A stretch of DNA of 64,000 bases from NCBI GenBank assembly GCA_023460795.1, contig JAEWPC010000005.1, positions 68,958 to 132,957 of the forward strand, written 5' to 3'. The translations under genes were made by a program, and so were the position numbers. Positions 34,228-42,290 of the stretch are shown here, one piece after another. The stretch's first letter is position 1; every line of letters begins with the position of its first letter. The stretch is from Bacillota bacterium. GTDB taxonomy: Bacteria > Bacillota > Bacilli > Paenibacillales > Paenibacillaceae. The notes under the pieces were generated by a model. The model searched no databases and was not told the DNA's origin. It worked only from the letters and a program-made list of their open reading frames with translations.

Positions 34228-34256
34228 ATTGTAGACCAATCGGTACACAGATGCAA
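34228..34256 (-). promoter_or_regulatory. Promoter with TetR-type operator in the spacer
   Basis: Read on the minus strand: TTGCAT (34256-34251), a 17-base spacer, TACAAT (34233-34228). The spacer holds the dyad TAGACCAATCGGTACA (34232-34247), close to the TAGACC-N4-GGTCTA type bound by LmrA/YxaF-like repressors. It drives the DUF1348-TetR unit. Confidence 0.65.
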
Positions 34257-34299
34257 GCGACAAGCAATCAGACGTTGGCTGATCCACGCGATATTTTTT

Positions 34300-34329
34300 T
34301 TGGTTCGATGACTCCATTTTTGCTATACT
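34300..34329 (+). promoter_or_regulatory. Promoter of the second TetR gene, probably leaderless
   Basis: TTGGTT, an 18-base spacer and TATACT (34324-34329) place the expected transcription start at or next to the ATG at 34336. No ribosome site precedes that ATG. Confidence 0.5.
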
Positions 34330-34335
34330 AAGCGT

Positions 34336-35007
34336 ATGAAAAAGACAACGAATCCCCCAACCGAAACGAATAGGGAGTCGCAGGCCGTTCCTGTCCAGAA
34401 GCTGACGAAAAAAGGACAGGCCACGCGGGCGCGCATCGTGGCTGCCGCCGCGAAGCTGATGTATGAGCGCGGCGTTGCCGGCACCAGCGTGGAGGATGTC
34501 CAGCTAGAGGCGGGCGTCAGCTCTTCTCAGCTGTACCACTACTTCAAGGAGAAGCGGGAGCTCGTCCTTGCCGTTATTCTCTTCCAGAACGAGCAGGTGC
34601 TCGGCTCGCAGGAACCGTTGCTGAGTCATCTTGATAGCATGGAAGCCCTGCAATCGTGGCGCGATGCGCTTGTTCGGTACCAGACGGAGCTTGGCTTTCA
34701 AGGCGGATGCCCGATCGGCTCGCTCGGCAGCGAGCTGGCAGACCTGGAGCCTGCCGCAAGGAAGGAGCTGGCGGCTGGATTCGTACAGTGGGAGCTGGCG
34801 ATCCGCCGAGGGCTTCAGGCGATCTATGACCGCGGCGAGATGCGCAGCGACGCCCAGCCGGAGCAGCTTGCGCTGGGGCTGCTCACCGCTCTTCAAGGCG
34901 GGCTGCTGCTGTCCAAGGTTCGCAAGGAAGCCGGTCCGCTCGAAGCCGGTCTGGACGCCATGTTGGACCATATCAAGTCAAACCTTATTGAAGCTGCATC
35001 GAAGTAA
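34336..35007 (+). CDS. TetR-family regulator (TetR_C_16-like)
   Basis: The 223-residue protein has a basic, non-conserved head (~28 residues), a DNA-binding domain (ATRARIVAAAAKLMYERG, VSSSQLYHYFKEKREL) and an effector domain with FQGGCPIGSLGSELADL, typical of YxaF/LmrA relatives. It is divergent from the DUF1348-TetR unit, so two similar regulators may share the 141-base gap. Its GC-rich codon use differs sharply from the AT-rich gene that follows. No efflux or enzyme gene is linked downstream on its strand before the terminator. Confidence 0.88.
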   Translation: MKKTTNPPTETNRESQAVPVQKLTKKGQATRARIVAAAAKLMYERGVAGTSVEDVQLEAGVSSSQLYHYFKEKRELVLAVILFQNEQVLGSQEPLLSHLDSMEALQSWRDALVRYQTELGFQGGCPIGSLGSELADLEPAARKELAAGFVQWELAIRRGLQAIYDRGEMRSDAQPEQLALGLLTALQGGLLLSKVRKEAGPLEAGLDAMLDHIKSNLIEAASK

Positions 35008-35042
35008 CCGATCGCAAGCGGGGAAGCAGTACAAATAACAAG

Positions 35043-35076
35043 GACGCAATCACTTCACAGTGATTGCGTCTTTGTT
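35043..35076 (+). terminator. Terminator after the TetR gene
   Basis: GACGCAATCACT pairs perfectly with AGTGATTGCGTC over a 4-base loop, then TTTGTT. Confidence 0.85.
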
Positions 35077-35115
35077 ATATTGCTTTTATATCAATCAGTT
35101 ACAGGAGGAAGCTCA

Positions 35116-36009
35116 ATGATTCAAAAGTTAGGCTTTACAGCTAATGACCGATTGTTAATTATCAACGCTGACGATTTTGGAATGACTAAGGGAACTAACG
35201 AAGCCATTATTCATTTGTTTGAAGAAAACTCCATAACCTCCGCATCGATTATGATCCCTTGTTCAGATTCGAATGAAGCTATGGAGATATGCAACCAAAA
35301 AAGCATTCGGAATATTGGAATCCATCTGACATTAACAAGCGGCGAGTTGAATCCTTATCAGCCAGTCTTCAATAAAAGAACTTTGAAAAGTTTAATCTCC
35401 GCAGATGGATACTTTCACGCCGATGTTGCTTATATGGAAAGTAATTCCGATGAGGATGAGGTTCGATTGGAAATGGAATCACAGATTCAAAGCGCAATCT
35501 TAAAGGGAATGGATCCAACCCACCTTGATAGTCACGCGGGAAGCATTATGGGACTATTCACGGGTCGGGATTTTCTGGAAATAGCATTTGATTTGTGTGA
35601 AAAATATCGTCTCCCATACAATTTGCCAACTAAGATATTAGAACAACCGTTTTTAAATGCGGATCAACTGAGGTTGTTTCAAACAAGGATCGCTTCGGCA
35701 AAAAATAGAAAAATCTTATTAATTGACGATATGGTTTCTCTTCCCTATTGCTTGAATCCCGTTATAGAGTACAGCAAAGTGAAAAAACAATTAGCTGGTA
35801 TATTAAAGAACATAAGACCTGGAATAACCCAACTGACCGTACATCCGTCAAAAATAACAGACCAGTTAATAGCGATTACGAACTGTTATAAAGAAAGAGA
35901 AATAGAGTACTGTCTACTAAAAGATATCGAAATGAAGCAATTGATGCACAGTGAGCGGATTCATCTTATATCGTGGAAGGAAATTCGAGACTTACAAAGA
36001 AGCATGTAA
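35116..36009 (+). CDS. ChbG/YdjC-family carbohydrate deacetylase
   Basis: ATG 35116 follows ACAGGAGGAA. The 297-residue protein has the YdjC metal-site motifs NADDFGMTKGTNEAI (~16-30), GIHLTLTSGE (~72-81) and THLDSHAGSIMG (~135-146), as in ChbG, which removes an acetyl group from chito-oligosaccharides. The gene is visibly AT-rich compared with both neighbours, a sign of acquisition. It stands alone between terminator and promoter. The substrate is probably an N-acetylated oligosaccharide. Confidence 0.82.
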   Translation: MIQKLGFTANDRLLIINADDFGMTKGTNEAIIHLFEENSITSASIMIPCSDSNEAMEICNQKSIRNIGIHLTLTSGELNPYQPVFNKRTLKSLISADGYFHADVAYMESNSDEDEVRLEMESQIQSAILKGMDPTHLDSHAGSIMGLFTGRDFLEIAFDLCEKYRLPYNLPTKILEQPFLNADQLRLFQTRIASAKNRKILLIDDMVSLPYCLNPVIEYSKVKKQLAGILKNIRPGITQLTVHPSKITDQLIAITNCYKEREIEYCLLKDIEMKQLMHSERIHLISWKEIRDLQRSM

Positions 36010-36014
36010 TTAAA

Positions 36015-36051
36015 TTTTGGAGTTGACACTCCAAAAAATATCGGTTAGGAT
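36015..36051 (+). promoter_or_regulatory. Promoter with palindrome over the -35 box
   Basis: TTGACA (36023-36028), a 17-base spacer and TAGGAT (36046-36051) form a good promoter for the peroxiredoxin gene. The -35 lies inside the palindrome TTTTGGAGT-TGAC-ACTCCAAAA (36015-36036), which could be an operator or, read on the other strand, a terminator. Confidence 0.6.
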
Positions 36052-36123
36052 GATCTCAAGTACAAAATGGAGTGTTTAATCCAAAAACATTTGCCGATAC
36101 CGATCAATCAGGAGGAACAAAAC

Positions 36124-36765
36124 ATGTCACTAACGCAAACTTTAGCGGAAGTCAAACAGCAATTCGTCGCGCATACCCCTTTCGAGATTCAATCTTTGAT
36201 GTTCCGGCAGATCAAGGAGCAGCAGGAGTCCGGTAACCTCTACGGCCGGTCGGTGGGCGAGAAGGCTAAAGATTTCACGCTTAAGAACGCTTTGGGAGAG
36301 ACGGTCAACCTCTACGAAGAACTGTCCAAAGGTCCGGTCGTACTGACCTTCTACCGCGGCGGATGGTGCCCGTTCTGCAACACGCAGCTTAAGTCTTATC
36401 AGAAGCTATTGCCGGAGATTCAAGCCATTGGGGCTCAACTGATCGCCGTCAGCCCGCAAAGCCCGGACAATACGCTCTCCCAGCAGGAGAAGGAAGAGCT
36501 GACCTTCCAAGTGCTTAGCGACACGAACGGACTTACGGCCGCTATCTATAACATCCTCTACGATGTTCCGGACTACATCCAGGACATCATGCAACAGACG
36601 GGCATGGATCTAGCAGAGTACAATGCGACGAACCGCTGGATTCTGCCGATTCCTTCCACCTTCATGATCGACGAGTCCGGCATCATCCGTTCAGCCTATG
36701 TGAACCCGGACTTTATGCAGCGGTTGGATCCGGAGGATATTCTGCGGGAGCTCAGAAAGCTATAA
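36124..36765 (+). CDS. Peroxiredoxin-like (AhpC/TSA) protein
   Basis: ATG 36124 follows AGGAGGAAC; an earlier in-frame ATG lacks a ribosome site. The 213-residue thioredoxin-fold protein has FYRGGWCPFCNTQLKSYQ near residues 78-95, an active-site Cys pair in the CPFC arrangement, and LIAVSPQSPD. It belongs to the peroxiredoxin-like branch in which GGWCPFC is conserved. Role: reduction of peroxides in the cytoplasm. Its promoter carries a palindrome, so it is likely regulated. Confidence 0.85.
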   Translation: MSLTQTLAEVKQQFVAHTPFEIQSLMFRQIKEQQESGNLYGRSVGEKAKDFTLKNALGETVNLYEELSKGPVVLTFYRGGWCPFCNTQLKSYQKLLPEIQAIGAQLIAVSPQSPDNTLSQQEKEELTFQVLSDTNGLTAAIYNILYDVPDYIQDIMQQTGMDLAEYNATNRWILPIPSTFMIDESGIIRSAYVNPDFMQRLDPEDILRELRKL

Positions 36766-36848
36766 GGATAGGTGCTGAATAATGCAGTTGAACGACGCCG
36801 CCTCCAAGAGGCATGTCGAATATGACCTTACCGAGCGACATAACGAAA

Positions 36849-36889
36849 GCCCAATTTCTCCATGACTTGCCGAGAAATTGGGCCTTTTT
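36849..36889. terminator. Bidirectional terminator
   Basis: A 12-bp stem GCCCAATTTCTC/GAGAAATTGGGC, preceded by AACGAAA and followed by CTTTTTC, lies between the convergent peroxiredoxin and WYL-regulator genes. Confidence 0.85.
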
Positions 36890-36891
36890 CG

Positions 36892-37860
36892 TTATCGTCC
36901 TGTTTCCAACACTTCCACTCTCTGCTTCAATCCCTCTACGACTTCCTTCGGGATTTCCCTCGCCTTGATATCCCCGCCTAAGAACAGCAGCCAATTGGTC
37001 ATTTCGGCCAGTTCATCCGGTTGATGAACATTGAGGTAAGTCTTTAAGATAGCCGTCGTTTGGAAAGGGTTAGTGTAGGCAAGAGAAATTTTAATAGGAT
37101 GGTACTTCTTGAATTGGGCAATAGCCTTGGGACCAAGCTCGAGCACTAGATTGAACGCTTCTTCCTTCTTGCTTAGCTGTTCCGCGATCTTCTTCGGGCT
37201 TAGCTTCCTTTTCCCTGGATAAGGTTCGACATCGGCAAGATGGTCTACGGGAATAATCCGCCTTTTCTCCTCCTCTAGGTCGAAGCCTTCGATCTGCCAA
37301 GAGCTTTTCTCGCGATAGAGGCGCAGGAGATAGAGCGGATAGGGCTTGACGACTCTTCCTTCTTCGGTGGAAACCAATAGATACCGGTCTTCAAGCAGGA
37401 TCTGGATGAGACGTTCCAACATCGGATGAGGCAGATCGGACAGATCAAGCAGGTCGGGATTGTGCGGGTTCGTACCTTCGAAGAGCAAGATTTGATTGAG
37501 CAGCACCAGATCGTCTTGTTGGTTCTGGGAGATGAGGCCGAGCAGCTTCTCCGCTAACGAGTGACGGCTCTTGAGATAGGGTAACTGCAGATTTCTTGTG
37601 GCCATGAAGGCAATAAAGAGAGCTTTAATCTCATTGTCGGTAAAGCGAACGGTTGGCAGAACGGAGTTATTCATCACGGAATAGCCCCCGTCCCTCCCGA
37701 CTTCGGCGACTAAAGGCATTCCCATCGCTTCAATCTCCCTGATGTCTCGGATCGCCGTCGAACGGGAGATGTTAAACTCCTGCATGATTTCCGTAATGGT
37801 GAAATGAGCACGGTTGTTGATGTACCGCATGATCACGTTGATCCGTTCTACTTTTTTCAT
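36892..37860 (-). CDS. HTH_11/WYL-domain transcriptional regulator (YafY-like)
   Basis: The 322-residue protein has an N-terminal winged helix (INVIMRYINNRAHFTITEIM, then SRSTAIRDIREIEAMG) and a WYL domain from ~140 with YPLYLLRLYREKSSWQIEGFD, in part. The WYL fold senses nucleic acids or small ligands. ATG 37860 follows AGAGGGA. It is divergent from a DoxX-like gene 91 bases away, its most likely target together with its own gene. Confidence 0.88.
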   Translation of the reverse strand: MKKVERINVIMRYINNRAHFTITEIMQEFNISRSTAIRDIREIEAMGMPLVAEVGRDGGYSVMNNSVLPTVRFTDNEIKALFIAFMATRNLQLPYLKSRHSLAEKLLGLISQNQQDDLVLLNQILLFEGTNPHNPDLLDLSDLPHPMLERLIQILLEDRYLLVSTEEGRVVKPYPLYLLRLYREKSSWQIEGFDLEEEKRRIIPVDHLADVEPYPGKRKLSPKKIAEQLSKKEEAFNLVLELGPKAIAQFKKYHPIKISLAYTNPFQTTAILKTYLNVHQPDELAEMTNWLLFLGGDIKAREIPKEVVEGLKQRVEVLETGR

Positions 37861-37951
37861 CGGTCCCTCTAAACAGTATCATTTTCTGACATGATTAAAG
37901 ATTATTATAAACCCATCAAGAGAAAAACAAAATGATCATGGAGGAGTGAGT

Positions 37952-38374
37952 ATGAGCACGATGATCGGAAATGACAAGATGGCAAAGGTTGAAGCCCGTC
38001 CTTTCGGAAAGACGGCCGCCTATTGGATCGTCACCGTTATTCTCGCATTCTCAATTACGTTAAGCGGGATCGGACAATTGATGCGATATGGCGGCAATGT
38101 CGACCTGGTGACCGATATTGGTTTCCCGTTATATATCACGAACATTCTGGGGACGTGGAAATTGCTTGGAGTAATCGCGATCTTAATCCCAGGGCTCCCT
38201 CGGCTGAAGGAATGGGCGTACAGCGGTATCTTTTTTCTAATGACGGGTGCGGCTTTATCCCATCTGTCCGCCCATGATTACGGGGATGGCGGATTCCACG
38301 TGATTCTCCCGCTCTTCTATGCCGCGCTTGGCATCGCCTCCTGGGCGCTGCGTCCGAACAACCGCAGACTCTGA
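37952..38374 (+). CDS. DoxX-like four-helix membrane protein
   Basis: ATG 37952 follows GGAGG by 7 bases. The 140-residue protein has four membrane segments and the DoxX_2 features GIGQLMRYGG, ILGTWKLLGVIAILIPGLPRLKEWAY (in part) and GGFHVILPLFYAALG. The function is uncertain; relatives are linked to redox and detoxification clusters. It lies divergent from the WYL regulator and 75 bases ahead of a GyrI-like gene, possibly in one unit. Confidence 0.8.
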   Translation: MSTMIGNDKMAKVEARPFGKTAAYWIVTVILAFSITLSGIGQLMRYGGNVDLVTDIGFPLYITNILGTWKLLGVIAILIPGLPRLKEWAYSGIFFLMTGAALSHLSAHDYGDGGFHVILPLFYAALGIASWALRPNNRRL

Positions 38375-38449
38375 TAATCGTTTCATATTTTGGCAAGATA
38401 GATTATGGTTAAAGTAAACCTATCCCATTCACCTAAAGGGGCTGAGAAG

Positions 38450-38929
38450 ATGGCAACCTATACCTTCGAGGAAAAAGACAGCTTTATCGTTCTTGGTATC
38501 GGGACAGAGCTGAAGAGCGATTATACGGATTATGCCGGCATGAACAAGGAGAAGGAAACCTTCTGGCGGCAAGTGGAGCAGGATGGCACGCTGGACACGT
38601 TGAAATCGATCGCTGCGAACGATTATATATTCGCGGTAAGCGAAGCTGTAAACCACAAAATGATGTATTACGCCGGAGTCATGACGGATTCATCGATACC
38701 GGAAGAACACCGGGTAATCCAATTCCCTAAAGGACAATACCTCGTCGTCAAAGGCGAAGGGAAGTCGGCCGATGAGCTCGGCAACATGCTTACCGGCATT
38801 GCCTTCGGTCAAGTGTTGCCGGCAGCGGACGAATATGCCTATGTCGGCGGACCTAACGCAACGGTTGAGATGGGGCAGCGAGACGGTTTTGTATACGGTG
38901 AAATGTGGGTTCCGGTTGTATCGAAATAA
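38450..38929 (+). CDS. GyrI-like effector-binding domain protein
   Basis: The 159-residue protein starts at ATG 38450 behind AAGGGG and has the AraC_E_bind/GyrI fold signature: FWRQVEQDGTLDTLK, MMYYAGVMTD, FPKGQYLVVKGEG and the closing strand GEMWVPVV. Stand-alone members bind or hydrolyse hydrophobic cationic compounds. It is followed 24 bases later by the next small gene. The window's AraC protein at 49014 carries a related domain. Confidence 0.78.
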   Translation: MATYTFEEKDSFIVLGIGTELKSDYTDYAGMNKEKETFWRQVEQDGTLDTLKSIAANDYIFAVSEAVNHKMMYYAGVMTDSSIPEEHRVIQFPKGQYLVVKGEGKSADELGNMLTGIAFGQVLPAADEYAYVGGPNATVEMGQRDGFVYGEMWVPVVSK

Positions 38930-38953
38930 ACGAGATGATGAGGAGGAACGAGA

Positions 38954-39421
38954 ATGTCCCATATCGTTGATTTTAAAAACGTGTCTACGGTCGGTCTGGA
39001 ATCTTCGCCGGTAGTGGAAGCGCTGGCTGGCTTGCGCGCGAACGAAGCCCGTTATTTCATGAACAAATACAAGCACGAATTTTCGGTCGTACCGGCTAGC
39101 GAAAGCCAAGATACGCTTGAGTATGTGAACCGGGTTCTGAGAGAAGAGCGCGGCATCGCGTTCGCGGCCCGGCCATTGGAGACGTCCCGTTTCCAAGTGG
39201 AGAATATCGATTGGGCTTTCGTCTTCTACGAGGACGGTCTAGCGATCAACGTCCTCTATACGTTGGATGATCCGAAGAAGCGGGCCGTTGGATTCAAGCT
39301 ATCCGAAGGGATGGAAGTACCCAAGGAACTGGAAGAGAAGAAGTTCAAATTCGCCAGACAGAAGTCCAAGCTGGCGGGGACGATCCGAGGCTCGTTCTTC
39401 GTTATTAAAGGGGAATATTGA
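38954..39421 (+). CDS. Conserved hypothetical protein
   Basis: The 155-residue soluble protein, ATG 38954 behind GAGGAACG, is mixed alpha/beta with a basic C-terminal strand region (FKFARQKSKLAGTIRGSFFVI). I do not recognise a domain. The position behind the GyrI-like gene (24-base gap, same strand) and before a terminator suggests a two- or three-gene unit. Confidence 0.7.
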   Translation: MSHIVDFKNVSTVGLESSPVVEALAGLRANEARYFMNKYKHEFSVVPASESQDTLEYVNRVLREERGIAFAARPLETSRFQVENIDWAFVFYEDGLAINVLYTLDDPKKRAVGFKLSEGMEVPKELEEKKFKFARQKSKLAGTIRGSFFVIKGEY

Positions 39422-39430
39422 TGGTTGTAT

Positions 39431-39460
39431 AAGGCGCCTGTCAGGGCGTCTTTATTTTTT
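39431..39460 (+). terminator. Terminator
   Basis: AAGGCGCC pairs with GGCGTCTT (one G-T) over 6 bases, followed by TATTTTTT. Confidence 0.75.
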
Positions 39461-39481
39461 ATGCGATTAGGATTGCGGATC

Positions 39482-39508
39482 TGTCACACTTCGAATCCCT
39501 TCCCCGTC
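39482..39508 (+). promoter_or_regulatory. ECF41-type promoter
   Basis: TGTCACA (39482-39488), a 16-base spacer and CGTC (39505-39508) match the published ECF41 sigma consensus TGTCACA-N16-CGTC exactly. It lies upstream of the flavoprotein/ECF41 remnant, as expected for the autoregulated ECF41 operon. Confidence 0.75.
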
Positions 39509-39540
39509 ATACAGGTAAAATGGCGAAGGGATGATGAGCA

Positions 39541-40156
39541 ATGAACAAGGTAGATGTGGTTGTGGTTGGCGGAGGACCCATCTCATAAGTATTTGCGGTC
39601 CGAGTCGATCTCCATGGCTTATCTTCTGCTTTTGCAGCAATTGAGCGCAACGGAAAGGGCGGTATTTCTTCTTCGTGAGATTTTCCATTATTCGTTCGAG
39701 GAGATTGCCGATATCGTCGGGAAAAGCAGTGCGAATTGCCGGCAAATTTTCCGCCGCGCCAAGAAAAGCTTTCATTTCGACCCGGACCAACAGCCGACGG
39801 TGTCCATTGCGGAAGAGAAAATCAAAGAGTTCGTGAAATCGCTGCTGCAAGGAAATACGTCGAAGCTTCTTGAACTGGTTAGCGATCAGGTCGTGTTCTA
39901 TTCGGATGGCGGCGGCAAAGCAAGGGTGGCGCAAGTGCCTGTTGTCGGATTCGAACAAGTAATGAAATTACATCAGAATTTGATCCGATTGCATGAGGGT
40001 AATCTTACGTTCTCGTACCTTATGGTGAATGGGCTCCCTGGAATCCGCATTCGTTTGGGTGAAGGAGCCCAATATGTGTATTCTTTCGATTATCGAGACC
40101 ATAAGATCGAATCGATCTATAATGTTGCCAATCCGGAGAAGCTAAGGCATCTTTAG
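39541..40156 (+). pseudogene. Deletion fusion: flavoprotein start joined to truncated ECF41 sigma factor
   Basis: ATG 39541 opens MNKVDVVVVGGGP, the FAD-binding start of an oxidoreductase, but ends at a TAA after 15 codons. In the overlapping +1 frame, from the GGCGGAGGACCC stretch on, the sequence encodes region 4 and the SnoaL-like C-terminal extension of an ECF41/SigJ factor (YLRSESISMAYLLLLQQL, FHYSFEEIADIVGKS, up to residue 200). Region 2, needed for -10 binding, is absent. One deletion removing most of the oxidoreductase and the front of the sigma gene explains both halves. A product could start at ATG 39554, but a working sigma factor is unlikely. Confidence 0.78.
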
Positions 40157-40326
40157 TATTGAAATGATTTCCAAAATAGATTATTTTAGAGAAAGCTTAG
40201 CGATAAGCTAGTTCCGGACGCGAAGGGAGATGGTTCCAATGGCATCTACTTATATGGTGGTTGGGTCTTAAAATTGAATAGGCCATCCAAGTAACCTTTC
40301 GTGAATATTGCCGTGTGCAGGATGCG
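40157..40326 (+). other. Gap with a possible 10-codon leader ORF
   Basis: This 170-base stretch holds no recognised gene. ATG 40239 behind AAGGGAGA starts a 10-codon frame (MASTYMVVGS) ending at 40271. It could be a leader peptide for the following terminator or a remnant of a lost gene. Confidence 0.3.
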
Positions 40327-40376
40327 ATGCCGCGCGACAGCAGCTTCTTTAGAGGCTGCTTGTCCGCGGCATTTTT
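40327..40376 (+). terminator. Strong terminator ahead of the phosphotransferase genes
   Basis: ATGCCGCG, GACA and GCAGC pair with GCTGC, TGTC and CGCGGCAT with single-base bulges, then TTTTT. It lies 43 bases before the next start, so it may act as an attenuator or end an upstream transcript. Confidence 0.8.
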
Positions 40377-40419
40377 GCGTCCTCAGAACAGTAAGAATAA
40401 GGAGTTGACATCTATCAAG

Positions 40420-41430
40420 ATGGATTTGAACAAGCTGACCTATGTATTAAGCCGAAAGTTCAAGAAGGATATCGTCTCGGCCGACTACCAAACCGTTCCG
40501 TTAAGGGGCGGAACCGTGGGGAATGTGTCCCTGGTAACGGGGCTCGCCGAAACCGCGAATGGACAGCAATGGCCATACCGTATCGTGCTGAAAATACAAA
40601 AGAAATGGGAGCGCTACGGCGATCCGGGATCGTGGAGACGGGAATTCGATCTCTATTCGTCTGACTTGGGGTCGTCGTTCTCGGATACCTTCCGCTGGCC
40701 GGCTTGTTATCACGCCGAGATCAACGCCGAAGAGAATGAATGGGAGCTATGGCTGGAATATATCGATGGCGTAACCGGATTGGGATTGACCATCGATATG
40801 TATGAACAGGCGGCGCTGGAGTTAGGGCGTTATCAGGGCAAGCTGTACGCGGACCGGCCAGCCGTGCTGCAGAGCCTCGCCAACTTGAGCCATGCGGATT
40901 TCATGAAGAATAGGTATCGCCATTACCGCTCATGGCCCATCGTCTACGATTATATACGCTCGGAGGAGTGCGAATTCCCGCCACACGTGCGGCAGATGCT
41001 CGTCGACATCGATGAACGCGCAGACGAAATATTCGCCCGCATCGAACGATTACCCCTCGTCCTATGTCACCGGGATTTCTGGATGACGAATCTGATCTAT
41101 GCCGACGGGATGATTGCGATTATTGACTGGGATACGTCCGGATGGGGCTACCTGGGCGAGGATCTCGCAAGCCTGATCGCGGACGAAGCGGATATCGATC
41201 ATATGGTTGAGTACTACCGGCGATGCGTCCCTGCGTATTACCAAGGCTTCTCGGAATATGCGGACGTATCCTCGATCGCCGATCCTTGCGTCTACGAAAT
41301 GATTCTTCTCGTATTCGGGTACAGACTTGTGGAAGGATATCTCCATGCAGACGACGATGACGAGAAGACGAAGTACATCCGCACGCTCCGCAAAATCTAT
41401 GAAATGAAGACAGAGAAGGGTGAGGCATAG
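40420..41430 (+). CDS. Kinase-fold phosphotransferase (APH family) 1
   Basis: ATG 40420 gives 336 residues; AAGGAG lies 15 bases upstream, a long spacing, so the start is uncertain. The protein has the aminoglycoside-phosphotransferase/choline-kinase catalytic loop LCHRDFWMTNLIY (~213-225) and metal motif IIDWDTSGWG (~231-240). The family phosphorylates small alcohols, antibiotics or methylthioribose. It is coupled to a second APH-like gene by a one-base stop/start overlap. The substrate is unknown. Confidence 0.82.
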   Translation: MDLNKLTYVLSRKFKKDIVSADYQTVPLRGGTVGNVSLVTGLAETANGQQWPYRIVLKIQKKWERYGDPGSWRREFDLYSSDLGSSFSDTFRWPACYHAEINAEENEWELWLEYIDGVTGLGLTIDMYEQAALELGRYQGKLYADRPAVLQSLANLSHADFMKNRYRHYRSWPIVYDYIRSEECEFPPHVRQMLVDIDERADEIFARIERLPLVLCHRDFWMTNLIYADGMIAIIDWDTSGWGYLGEDLASLIADEADIDHMVEYYRRCVPAYYQGFSEYADVSSIADPCVYEMILLVFGYRLVEGYLHADDDDEKTKYIRTLRKIYEMKTEKGEA

Positions 41431-42227
41431 TGGCGCAGGAAGAGGTTCTAACAGGCGGCAACGTAAATCACGTGGTCCGCAAAGAAAATACGGTGCTCCG
41501 GCCTGTTGGCTATTGGAGCCCCTCCGTACATGAATTGCTTAAACATCTAGAGAGGGAGGGCTTCGAGGGAGCGCCAAGATTGGTCGGAGTCGACGAGACG
41601 GATCGTGAAATATTAACGTTCATCCCGGGAGAAGTCCCCGGCAATGATTACCCTGAACTCGAACCCTACATGTGGTCGGATGGAACGCTTGAGGGGTTAG
41701 CACGACTCTTGCGTCATTTTCATGATGCGACTGAAGGCTCCGCGCTGATCACGAAGGGCAAATGGCAGCTTAGTTATGCGGATGATCGAGAGCACGAAGT
41801 GATCTGTCATAACGACGCCGCGTTGTATAATGTGGTTTTCCGGAATGGGGCTCCCGTGGCGCTGATCGACTTCGACATGGCTGGGCCCGGTCCGCGGATG
41901 TGGGATATCGCCTATTCCCTGTATACGTCGGTTCCGCTTGCGAGCTTTGAACCAGACTCCTCGGGCGCAACAATAGCCTACCAATCGGATTTACACGCAG
42001 CCGAGCGCCGTCGCCGTATTCGATTGTTTTTCGAATCGTACGGAATTCCCATCCCTAATGAACTTCAACGGTGGATCATTCAACGACTGACGACATTGTG
42101 CGACACGCTGAGGAACGGAGCTGCCGAAGGGAATGTCGCTTTTCAAGCCATGGCCGATGAGGGACACTTGGCGCATTATGAGAGCGAGATTCGATTCGTG
42201 TCGGATCATTTCATTGATTGGATTTAG
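41430..42227 (+). CDS. Kinase-fold phosphotransferase (APH family) 2
   Basis: GTG 41430 overlaps the TAG of the preceding gene by one base. The 265-residue protein has the catalytic loop ICHNDAALYNVVF (~125-137) and metal motif ALIDFDMAGPGPRMWDIA (~142-159), but a short N-lobe with PVGYWSPSVHELL as in the small phosphotransferases common in Bacilli. It could be a bacterial resistance or housekeeping small-molecule kinase; tandem placement with a longer homologue suggests a shared process. Confidence 0.83.
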   Translation: MAQEEVLTGGNVNHVVRKENTVLRPVGYWSPSVHELLKHLEREGFEGAPRLVGVDETDREILTFIPGEVPGNDYPELEPYMWSDGTLEGLARLLRHFHDATEGSALITKGKWQLSYADDREHEVICHNDAALYNVVFRNGAPVALIDFDMAGPGPRMWDIAYSLYTSVPLASFEPDSSGATIAYQSDLHAAERRRRIRLFFESYGIPIPNELQRWIIQRLTTLCDTLRNGAAEGNVAFQAMADEGHLAHYESEIRFVSDHFIDWI

Positions 42228-42290
42228 AAATGTGGAGATGATAAAAAAAAGCAGAATCGCTTGAATCTGATGCGAGGCGGAGAGATGAAC

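Noticed and set aside
40157..40376. T-box or metabolite riboswitch before the phosphotransferase genes
   Set aside because: No T-box sequence (TGGNACCGCG) or known riboswitch core was found; only the terminator and a short ORF are visible.
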